64,000 nucleotides of DNA. Origin: Edaphochlamys debaryana. Its lineage: Eukaryota; Chlorophyta; Chlorophyceae; Chlamydomonadales. Position 1 is the stretch's first letter. The number at the start of each line of letters is the position of its first letter. The position numbers were made by a program, and so were the translations under genes. The notes beneath the pieces are model-generated. The model was not told the DNA's origin and ran no database searches. It was given only the letters and a program-made list of their open reading frames with translations. The DNA is taken from the NCBI GenBank assembly GCA_016858145.1, contig JAEHOE010000049.1, positions 372,001 to 436,000 on the forward strand. Reading direction: 5' to 3'. This document shows positions 45,801-52,672 of the stretch, piece after piece.

Positions 45801-47309
45801 CCACGATTGAGCTTGTACATGCTGCCCCTCGCTCTTCAGAGTCACCCCACTCCCAGCCCGAGCTCCCAATACCCTTGCTCTGCCCTCCTCCTCCCCCACC
45901 CACCCGCGACCGTGCGCGCAAACGTGCCGTAGCACTCGCCGCCCCCGTCCGTGGGCTTGAACTCCTGAAGGCTGCTCGAGGCCCCGTCCTGCAGCAACAT
46001 GTACCCCGCAGACGCCACGCTGTAGCCGTACGCCAGGCTGCTGCAGCTGGACGTCACGGTGCAGTCCCCGAACGCTGACGTAAGGTAGCTGTTGCTGGTC
46101 ACGTTGTTGTACTCCCACTCCTTGATCGTGGTGCGAGACAGGTCCAGAACGCCGCTGACGTGCCAGTAGCCCGGCTGAGTCACGCACACGCCCAGCGGGG
46201 AGGGAGTGGTGGTGCCATCCTTTGTCGTACACGTGATCTGCAGCGATCCCGCCACGGTCGAGTTGGCGTAGAAGCCAACGCCCGAGATCACGCTGCCAAA
46301 CAGCGGGCACGTGATCCGCGTGGTGACGGTTGTCGTACCGGGCAGGTCCGCGCCGCTTCCAACGGTCCCGCTCCACGTGCCGTTGGAGCAACGGACCCGG
46401 AACTGGACGGCAGGATTGTAGTAAGTGGGGAAGCCACCGTCGTAGATGGCCTCCTCAACAGCTTCGATTGCGTCAAAGCCGTCCGGGCAAGACAGCCGAT
46501 ACATGGTCCAGCCACCCGCGGAGTTGTCAAAGATGCCCATGGGGCTGCCCGACGGAGCCGACGTATCCTGGCACCCGCTCAGCTCAAAGTAAGCCAAGTA
46601 GGACGTGGAGTAATCGGTCATAATGATGTCCGTGACGTAGTTCGGCGCCCGACAGTCCTGGACGCCCCACGCGGCGCCCGGTACGACTGGCGTGTACCGT
46701 ATGGGTACGGGCGCCATTTCGAGCTGGCCAGGCACGCTGGCCGGGGGCGGGGGCGACGCAAACCCGGGCGGAGGGGGGATGTCCGGGGGTGGGCTCGCGA
46801 CTGGGTCCGCGGGCGGAGGGGGGTCGGGAGACGATGGACTGATGGGCGGGGGCACATCGGGCGGAGGGGGTATACTGGGCGGAGGGGAGCTGGGGGAGTC
46901 GGGCTGAGACGGAAGCGGCGAGGGCGGCGGAGGCGGTGGCGGGTTTGGCATGGAGGGGGCGCTCGGCGGTGGCGGGTCCGGAAAGGCAGGGAAGCTCGGG
47001 GAGCTCGGGGGCGGTGGCGATTGGGCCGCGATGCCTGCGATACATTGCAGCACGTCAACGACAAGGAAAGCCCCCTCCGGCCGCAGGCCCTGGCACGCGG
47101 CACGAAGTCAGCGAGTCCATGCCCCGTCGCAGCAGGGCTGACATAAGGCTCCAGGCAAAATGGTCTAGACATCAGTCAATCTAGCAATGTCGAGGAAACA
47201 GCTTTTCGGCCCGGCGTCTCAGGATGCTGCCTTGCAAGCATGTTCTTCACGCCCGACCTGCAGCGCCAACCAGCAGAATCACCGCGACAAGGAGCCGCTT
47301 CCTTGCCAT
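12431..47309 (-). CDS. Secreted giant polycystin (PKD2-like channel) with PAN/Apple cassettes and polyproline tracts; Mstax/MST3-like
   Basis: A hand-built chain of 61 exons runs from ATG 47309 to stop 12431 and sums to 22,659 nt, exactly 7,553 codons. Every junction keeps phase. Order along the protein: signal peptide (1-20), proline tract and beta-prism-like module (to about 390), seven PAN/Apple-like cassettes with six further proline tracts (about 395-4360), Ig-like repeats (4360-5170), a linker with helical stretches (5170-5900), polycystin TOP domain (5900-6090), membrane segments S2-S6 (6090-6480), and a cytosolic tail (6480-7552). Published work on Chlamydomonas describes an axial mastigoneme protein (Mstax/MST3) of nearly 8,000 residues. 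It is rich in glycosylated hydroxyproline, has a PKD2-like membrane domain and partners PKD2 and SIP. This gene matches that plan, so a role as a ciliary-membrane anchor of an extracellular filament is a reasonable inference. Ortholog or paralog cannot be decided here. The alternative of two genes split near 29 kb is disfavoured because exons 29175-29738 and 28890-28961 join in phase 0. Exon coordinates are given in the module entries below. Confidence 0.8.
15979..20599 (-). other. Polycystin TOP domain and PKD2-like membrane domain S2-S6, exons 45-59
   Basis: Exons: 20508-20599, 20159-20297, 19760-19932, 19514-19570, 19279-19323, 19039-19096, 18589-18678, 18239-18389, 17942-18040, 17694-17782, 17317-17523, 17079-17137, 16648-16852, 16346-16425, 15979-16159. 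The TOP domain ends QVVTYNPDAQVFGYWRVDFD, then LLGLPAIIYGDSQHQVQ. S2 is FFLVLLVAVYMMLTAW. S3 is LYEATICALMAAALAVFF (across a junction). S4 is ILAMVVVRWLNYIGFQPR. The S4-S5 linker is ISGTLARAMPDLVHF, and S5 is VVVILCVVMFAATACIVFG. The pore helix is NAVYTMLKYVLLPPDPALF and S6 is FFGFVLWNFVVAFLVYPF. This is a clear polycystin cation-channel fold. The conserved filter L-G-D of PKD2 is replaced by L-P-P-D, so pore behaviour may differ or depend on a partner subunit. Confidence 0.8.
18648..18919 (-). repeat. Triplicated start of the S2 exon
   Basis: The real exon start (18648-18685, coding ARQFVPDFFLVL behind a CAG acceptor) is echoed upstream in the intron at 18764-18801 and 18882-18919. Spacing is 116 and 118 bp. 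Both copies still follow an AG and still read ARQFVPDF. The first echo is followed by CTGGTACCC, a possible donor, so an extra in-frame micro-exon is conceivable. Confidence 0.85.
20908..23724 (-). other. Membrane-proximal linker with basic RRxL motifs, exons 42-44
   Basis: Exons: 22681-23724, 22218-22376, 20908-21906. The sequence is mixed low complexity plus helical stretches (LDRLTQTMAQQQASMIAIAG; ALVEATLAQQAANQQALALA). Four basic-leucine motifs recur: RRLLLGG, RRRQL, RRRALE and RRRHLLLHG. The third exon contains a KFYFEASWQ segment and ends in NNKVLVGLLLHQ, which resembles the strand that follows S1 in other polycystins. No segment here reaches the hydrophobicity of a membrane helix. The best candidate, VQRVVSLAVQLALKPLG, is interrupted by Arg, Gln and Lys, so S1 seems absent or degenerate. 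No GPS cleavage motif was recognised. Confidence 0.55.
23902..28961 (-). other. Ig-like (HYR/DUF5011-type) repeats, exons 28-41
   Basis: Exons: 28890-28961, 28581-28745, 28130-28315, 27178-27876, 26932-27032, 26511-26682, 26327-26374, 25995-26156, 25558-25663, 25149-25282, 24860-24991, 24506-24700, 24226-24369, 23902-24012. Joined exons read DVDPPEITLLGSAALTLEV, then VTYEAADQSGNSARRQRQV. A second unit reads APVITVLGSG, FADPGASAIDEV and YSAVDDAGNTAARVRRRV. A third starts TLDEPCELLGTATDAEDGN, and a fourth partial unit is DGDVTPAIS with YRVSYTVAGSQG. PP-x-I-T-L-x-G plus D-x-x-G-N-x-A-x-x-x-R is the hallmark of bacterial-type surface Ig repeats. Cysteine pairs (FRCANTLRCSVFKSC, FACPADDDGDTLRCSFNQ) are inserted between them. 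The region sits between the cassettes and the membrane and probably forms a stalk. Confidence 0.7.
29185..29545 (-). repeat. Last polyproline tract before the Ig-like repeats
   Basis: About 120 residues of SPPSP and RPPSP type encoded at the end of exon 29175-29738, closing with [16 protein letters not shown] before a GTGAGG donor. SP-type repeats like these resemble pherophorin and Hyp-rich mastigoneme stalks. Other tracts of the same protein lie at about 46745-47025, 43680-43770, 38260-38460, 35800-36020 and 31715-31835. Confidence 0.8.
35275..35740 (-). other. Third beta-prism-like module of the giant polycystin
   Basis: Exon 34740-36203 encodes LQCSDGHIMTGLQLDAS, FTCASGFVGLSAVEF with VKLRCDDGG, and ARCPPGGAISQILLNG, closing with RCSPKPYVDWDPVLRCPQ. 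It is clearly paralogous to the module in exon 41495-43223, including the preceding PSYxTSxFVTxYTGY strand. Confidence 0.55.
42030..42500 (-). other. Second beta-prism-like module of the giant polycystin
   Basis: After the 18-residue repeats the exon encodes CEPGHVMTGLVLDAS, SCTSGFNGLQAAE with SIELRC, and MRCPPGGAISQIDVYG followed by FCSPKPSVNWDPLLRCPQ. These are three C-rich strand repeats matching those of exons 2 and 17. Similarity to VMO-I-type beta-prisms is by pattern only. Confidence 0.55.
42570..43185 (-). repeat. Proline minisatellite: ten 18-residue units in exon 7
   Basis: About ten 54-bp units encode A-P-P-P-P-[DG]-T-P-[AS]-[AT]-P-P-P-P-S-x-P-T. The first and last two units are degenerate (ASPPPS, ESPLHTS, AYPGAPPPPM). 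Proline in this spacing is the substrate pattern for prolyl hydroxylation and arabinosylation in algal wall and mastigoneme proteins. The plus (template) strand is a long run of G-triplets and G-quadruplets. Confidence 0.85.
45904..47034 (-). other. Exon 2: first polyproline tract and N-terminal beta-prism-like module
   Basis: Residues about 23-120 are proline-rich (repeated S-P-P-P, D-P-P-P-P), encoded at about 46745-47025. A cysteine-containing module follows at about 46150-46670. It has three repeats of the kind C-x-G-x-x-hydrophobic-x-A-hydrophobic ending in a strand with C: YRLSCPDGFDAIEAVEE, FRVRCSNG, ITCPLFGSVISGVGF, LQITCTTKDG. The same plan recurs in exons 7 and 17. The pattern resembles three-fold beta-prism proteins of the VMO-I type; that assignment is inference. 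A further cysteine-bearing stretch leads into the first PAN-like unit (GPRQYYCVYGL) across the next junction. Confidence 0.6.
47258..47309 (-). other. Exon 1: start codon and signal peptide of the giant polycystin
   Basis: The ATG sits in a good context (CAGCATGGC). The exon encodes Met-Ala-Arg-Lys-Arg, then a hydrophobic core LLVAVILLVGAAG, and ends in phase 1. Joined to the next exon (acceptor just above 47034) it reads GAAGIAAQSPPPP, a normal signal-peptidase site directly before the first proline tract. The donor is GTCGGG, weaker than most others in the gene. Confidence 0.75.
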
Positions 47310-49552
47310 GCTGGGCTCCTGGGCGCGGCGGCCCTTAAGCGTCCGCTGTTTCTGACCCCCGCATTTCTTCTTTTTCGAAGTTCGGTAAGGCTTCCCCGTG
47401 CACCGACTAAGGCTCCGTATCGTGAAGACGCCAATGACAGCGAGGTAGGGGGTAAGGGTGTTTTGAACGCAGTCCACTGAGTCAAAGGATGCAATGTGAC
47501 TGCGTATCCGAGCGCGGGGCAACAGTATACAAGTATCAGGTGCTTGCCACCGTGTCGGTTGATGTCTTACGTATTAAGTAAGGGTGCGTGGGCGGGCGGC
47601 GGTCGCGTATCAGGCACCGTGCCCACGTCGGGTACGAACTCCCACGAGCTCCCCACATTTCCCCGCGCCCCCTCGCAGGCCATGCTGTCCATCATCAACC
47701 GCCTCGTTCGCCAAATTATTATATGCTTCACAGTGGGAGTGCTGGAGGTCATCAGGGGCTTGGGAGCCTGCTCCCAGCCAATCCCGGACGACACGCCGTC
47801 GGTGTCAGTCAAGCGATGGCGGCCCCCCTGTGGCTTTGTCCACAGCAGGGCCTCTGAGACAGGCAAGGCTGGCTCGTGGCTTCCCGATGGCAGAAGACCT
47901 CCTTGTGCCGTGCGCCTCCACAAGTAACATCTGCTCAACTCTGCCTCTGCCAACGGCGACAACTGAGTCGGTGACGTCCCTCACTCCCTCTGACCCACGG
48001 CCCAGATGCACAGATGCAGTTCAGGGGCTTGGGTGCCTGCTGGACGCCCCCACTCCCCCCAGCCAGGGGAGCCCCTGGTGTACCCCGTTGGCCCCGTCCC
48101 CCAAGGAAATCAGTGTTCGGGCCTTGCTCCGTAGAGCCCTCGACCCTGATGGTGTCACTGGCCCGCACCACGCACCGCGCATCACCTCTCACTGACCTTG
48201 CTTGCCACTCTTCCGTCGTCCCCACGGCGCAGTGCTGCTATCTTCCTTTCGTTCTCGTGCAATTTTCGATTCTGAGGGCTCTGCACGAAAGCGTTTTGGC
48301 AACTTTCGTGTAGGGGGCACGAAGGATTCTCCCCTGGAGACCCATGTTTCGTACCCATCTGGGCCAAGCTGGGGAACACTTTCTCACAAGGTTGACCTGA
48401 CACAAGGGTTCACGGTGCCAGTTGCACTCTCCCGAAGCGCTCAAACGCCAAGGAGACAGGGGTTTGCTTGACGGGGAACACTTCCTGACGAGGGTCACTA
48501 GCGCAGGACACGAGCGTGCCAGCTGCAAGACAGCCCCCCAACCCCTTGTACCGAAACCGCAAGCCAACCTGAGCCAACTTTTGTGCACATGTACCGAAAG
48601 GCGGGAGCGCGGGACCTCCGGAGGGGGTTCTTTCGGTCACAGCCAAGAGCCAAGCCCCCGGAAGATAGCAGCACTGCCCCGGCGCCCTGTCGAGCTCAAG
48701 CCCCCACGAAGCTGGCGCCGTATGCGTTCGCACAAGGTCTCCACCCGGCTTTGTATGGTGCTGGCTTTCGGGGGACATGAGGGAGCAGCCCAGCCCACAG
48801 CACTGGTGCCCCTCCCAGGACCAGACAGGAGATCCAGGACGGTCAAGAGTCATGCAGGGCTGGAGGCAGACCTCCATCCAGCACAGACAGGCTCAAGGCA
48901 CAGACACTAGCGAACCAAACGAACCGCTGGGTCCTGAGCCAGCAGTCAATCTGCCTTATCCCACCGGGACAGCGTTGACAGCAGCCACCTCGTTGCCGCC
49001 CCTCTTCGTCTGGCGGCGCAGGATACCCCGCGCCGTCTCACACACAGCCTCGAACCGTTCCTTCACCCCGTACGGCACCAGCTCGAGCTTTCTGTATCTA
49101 CTCTGCGTCCAACCCCACCTCAAGCACCCCCTTTGGCGCCCGCGCCTGGGCCGCTCTTGTGGGCTCGAACCCCCTCGCAGCGCCCCTGCCGGCACTCCCG
49201 GCAGCCTTCGGCGCCCCCACGCAGGCCGCTGGTGTGGGCAGACAAGCCTAGGGCGTGGCTCCGTGCCACCCTGTCCTTCCTCGCTCCTTCCACCTACAGC
49301 CCCGCCGGGGCCCGCCTCCCCCTGCCCGCTCTTGAGGGGCAGAAACTGGCGTCGTGCCTGCCTGGTGCATGGCTTCTTCGCCTCTGCATTGCGCTCCTGG
49401 CCTCGTTGTTGACCCCGCCCGGGCCGCTGTGCTGCTGCTGGCCCCGCCTGCAGCCCCCCTCAAAGCACCCCGTCCAGACCGCTGTGCTGAGGCCGACCCC
49501 GCCTGCCCCCCCTCCCCCGCACAGCGCCCCCCGCACCCCCAGGCCGCCCCCC
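47310..49552. other. Intergenic region upstream of the giant polycystin gene
   Basis: This 2.2-kb stretch lies between the 5' end of the polycystin gene and the 3' end of the hydrolase gene, both on the minus strand. It should contain the polycystin promoter and 5' UTR plus the hydrolase 3' UTR. I could not point to a convincing TATA box or a TGTAA signal. ORFs here lack family signals and codon pattern and are treated as chance. An inverted-repeat structure at 48229-48677 is described separately. Confidence 0.5.
48229..48677. repeat. Short inverted-repeat element with internal diverged direct repeats
   Basis: An 18-bp perfect inverted repeat lies at 48229-48246 (GCAGTGCTGCTATCTTCC) and 48660-48677, with 413 bp between the arms. 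Inside, two diverged direct copies start with GGGGAACACTT at about 48373 and 48475 and stay alignable for about 55 bp. No ORF and no obvious target-site duplication are seen. A non-autonomous mobile-element remnant is one explanation. Confidence 0.5.
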
Positions 49553-51612
49553 TCACAGCGCCCCCGCCCAGGCCGCCGTGGAGAGCGTCTTGATGCCCAT
49601 GCACCGCATGTCCTCCAGGTTGTACTCCTGCACTGCGTCGGACTTGGAGGCTGCGGGGGGGCGGGGCGGGGGAGGAAAGCGCGGTGGGAAAGAGCGGTAG
49701 CGGTACCGGCAGCACAACAGCAGGTGCGGGGCCTTCGCCTACCGGTAGCCACTTTTCGACCTTGATGTGCGGATCACTCGGCTCATGAGCACCCGGGGAC
49801 CTCAGCCCCACGCGTATCCCCAGTCGCAGGCCGCCCCCGCTCACCGGTTCCGCGCTGAGCACCAGCACCAAAGCGCAAGTCACAACAAGGCCCATCCCGG
49901 ACCGCAGCCCACAACACAGTGTTGCCCCCTCAACGCACGGCCCCCCAGGTCCCACGCGGCCCCTGCCCACCGGTTGCGTCGCTGAGCACCAGGACCTCGT
50001 AGTCGTGACCCATGGCGTCCACCGCCGTGGCTCGGATGCAGTTGGGGGTCTGAGGGGTGGGCCGAGAAGATAGGGAGCAAGGGCAGGCAGGTGTGCTAAA
50101 GGAGGGGTTTGCCGTCAAAGCGCAAGAGCGTATGCGGGGGTTCAGTTGGATGCCGCCCGAGCTTGGGATCCAAGTCCGGGCCCCCCGCCGGTACCACACT
50201 CGCCTGCACGCCCGCAATCACGACGCGCTTGACCCCGAGCCTCCTGTGGGAGCGCGGGAACGCGTGGGGGAAACAAGGTAGGGGCGGTAAAGCCGAGGGT
50301 GCCCCTTTGCAGCCCTACCCTCGAGGCCCACCAGTACACCGTAGCACGAGGCCCAGTATCTAGTATCTGCATTTCAACCACATCGCCGTGCCGTACAGCA
50401 CGCCGTAAAACCGCGCACACAGCACCTCGGCACCAGGTCCCGGTGCGTGTGCAGGTGGCTCCGGCCACACCCACTTTTGCCTTCGCATGCTGTACCTCAC
50501 CAGGCCCCCCTGGTCAACTCCGTACAGCACGCCGTAAACCCGGACACGCACCTCAGCACCAGGTCCAGGTGCGTGTGCAGGAAGGCGCTGAAGCGCTTCT
50601 TGATGAGCGTGAGCTCCCCCGCCTGCACCTCCAGGCCCTCCACCAGCTCCGCGCCCTTGCTGCCCGGCACCGTGCTGCCCGCCCCGCCGTCGCGGAACAG
50701 GTGAGCGCGCGTGTACTCGATGTCCACCCCTGTCAGGGACGGCAGGTGGTGGCGGAGAGGGGGTTGCAGGCGTCAGGCAAGCGCAAGCATCACTTAGACG
50801 AAGAGCAGTGTGCTCATTGTCCAACCCTCTCCGTAGGTTTGGGAGGAAGGGAAGCGTTGTCAGGGCCGTCAGACGCAAGCCTACGCCCAGGCAATGTACT
50901 CTTTCGAACAGCGTGTCTCAATGTTCACTCCTGTCCGCAGGTTGGGAGGGTCGGGATGTTGCCCCTGAGTGCGACATGCCCCGGGTTAGGGGTTGGGGGG
51001 TCGCGAGGGTTGGCGAGCGCCGCGGATCCTCCCAATCACCGGTGCCCCAAGGGGAGGATGCCCTCGATAGCCTGGTTGGACTCTCCACTCCGGCCCAAGG
51101 GGGGTTGCAATCTCCGCTCAAGCCATTCCACCGGGGCTTACGGACTTCTCGCCTCTCCGGCGGGACCCCGGTTTGCACCTACGCCCACCACACCCCCCAA
51201 TCCGCCCATAGCGCCCGCATCCCAGCCCTCCCTCCCCTCACAGGCCAGGACCTCCTACCCCCGAATCCCAAATCCGTGCCGTACCCGAGGGGTCGTGCTC
51301 CCGGATAACGTGGATCACGTGAAGCCCCTTTGACCTGGCCGCGTCCAGCGCCTCCTTGACTTTGGGCAGGCAGGCCATGCCCCCGGCCACACACAGCGGC
51401 GACGTGGGCAACAGGAAGTCATTCTGCGTGTCGAGTCAATCAATGTGGGGCCGATGAGGGCTTCAGACGAGATAGGCGTAGCCGCCTGGGCGCAACAGCC
51501 TATGCCAGCGGGGCGGGGCATATGCCCCCCTGGTTGAGTCCCCGGCTCCGAGCCCGGCTCTGACCTGCATGTCAATCACGATGAGTGCTGTGTCGCTACC
51601 GGTTGGAGCCAT
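49553..51612 (-). CDS. Isochorismatase/nicotinamidase-like cysteine hydrolase
   Basis: Six exons: 51565-51612, 51285-51423, 50552-50729, 50204-50240, 49971-50049, 49553-49650. They sum to 579 nt (192 residues), the normal length for the family. The start MAPTGSDTALIVIDMQNDF carries the catalytic Asp (D14). LIKKRFSAF supplies the lysine (about K106). AGVQTPNCIRATAVDAMG supplies the nucleophile (C138). VLVLSDAT and NLEDMRCMGIKTLST complete the fold. Such enzymes hydrolyse small amides or enol ethers (nicotinamide, ureidoacrylate, isochorismate). The GVQTPNCIR signature is the one I associate with plant-type members of uncertain substrate, so nicotinamidase activity is only a possibility. No targeting peptide is evident. 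The intron after exon 4 appears to use a GC donor (CAG|GCGAGT). It is divergent from the ADP-ribosylglycohydrolase gene. Confidence 0.85.
50391..50585 (-). repeat. Echo of the hydrolase exon-3 end inside the next intron
   Basis: The exon end with its donor (about 50521-50585, coding FLHTHLDLVLR) has a degenerate copy at 50391-50455, 130 bp further along the transcript. The copy includes the CACCAGGTC and GTGCGTGTGCAGG blocks. Confidence 0.75.
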
Positions 51613-52672
51613 GGCTGCTTAGGGCGTCTGGGGTGATGGCCGTACCAGGTGTGAGCGCGGGGTGTTAGGCAGCGGTCGCGTGGTTCGGGGCCACGGGGCT
51701 GGGCGGGGCCAGGAGATGGGTTGCCCGGTGCCCACCTACTCGCGAGCGTATCCGCGATGCAGAAATTCACCGAGTCAAGCGCTGTGCGCACCTCAAGCAA
51801 GCTTTGGTGGTGCCACGAAGGCGCGATATCGCCGATAGGGAACAGGTCGGCAATCAAGGATGCAAACAAGGAGGAACGCGGTGGAGCAAGAGCATACTTT
51901 AGTTGAACTCGAGAGTTGCGTGCGGAGGTTACGGGCTTGCGGGCGTGCGTCGGTCCTGCCCAAGCCACATGAGAGTCCACACCACAAAACCGCATGCCGT
52001 ACGCGATTGAGGGGCCGGACTGTGCCAGCGACTCGCGACGGGTGAGGGGGAGACATATTGCTGGCGTGAGAGGCGCATGGCTTCAGCGGGAGGGGCGGCT
52101 TGTGGGCCAGATGGCGAGCGTCCATTATGAGGATGGGCAGAGGATGGCAGGCACGGCTCCGTGCTAAACCCTGCGATGTCAAATGGACAAGCCCGCCTCA
52201 ATCGCCACGTTGGTCGCTGAACATCCTAGGATGCCTCACCGTAAGGTAGCAGCGACTTGGGGCGCCGGACCCGCTGTCCCCGGGGACTCAGCCTGAGTCG
52301 ACCCGCGATGCAGGCCCACGGGCCCAATCGCGCCGCTGCAGCTTCGTTGTGGTTCTCACAATCCCGCTTCCTACTCGCAATAGGTTGACAAACATTGCCA
52401 ACTACTGCGACACGGCCACAGCAGCCGCGTCTGGGTTCTCCGTTGTTTATCGCGGAAACGGAGGCGGCTCTATTCCTTCAATTTCCTTGCTCCCGCGTCA
52501 CTGTAACTCCTGATTATCAATAAGAGCGACTCGAAGTAGGCGGGGAGGCGCTGCAGTCCGTTCGACGCGGTGCTCCGAGCAACACTCTAAGCTGCGTAGC
52601 GCACGCCACCATATCAGCTTCACTGCAAGGAGCACTTGGGCGTACCGGGAGAGGAGAGGTCGAGTTGCTGAA
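51613..52672. promoter_or_regulatory. Shared divergent upstream region of the hydrolase and ADP-ribosylglycohydrolase genes
   Basis: About 1.06 kb separates the two start codons, which point away from each other, so both promoters and 5' UTRs must lie here. No conserved box was recognised. ORFs within it have no family signal. The region is less GC-rich around 52350-52520. Confidence 0.5.

Noticed and set aside
12431..47309. Identity as ciliary PKD2 itself
   Set aside because: PKD2 of Chlamydomonas is far smaller and lacks a signal peptide, proline tracts and PAN-like cassettes; only the channel domain is shared.
48422..49412. Plus-strand ORFs upstream of the polycystin gene
   Set aside because: No domain signature, no consistent splice partners, and compositional bias explained by high GC.
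49248..49970. Minus-strand ORF of 240 codons at the hydrolase 3' end
   Set aside because: It reads through an intron and the last exon in a different frame. The spliced frame gives NLEDMRCMGIKTLST, a family motif, and stops at 49553.
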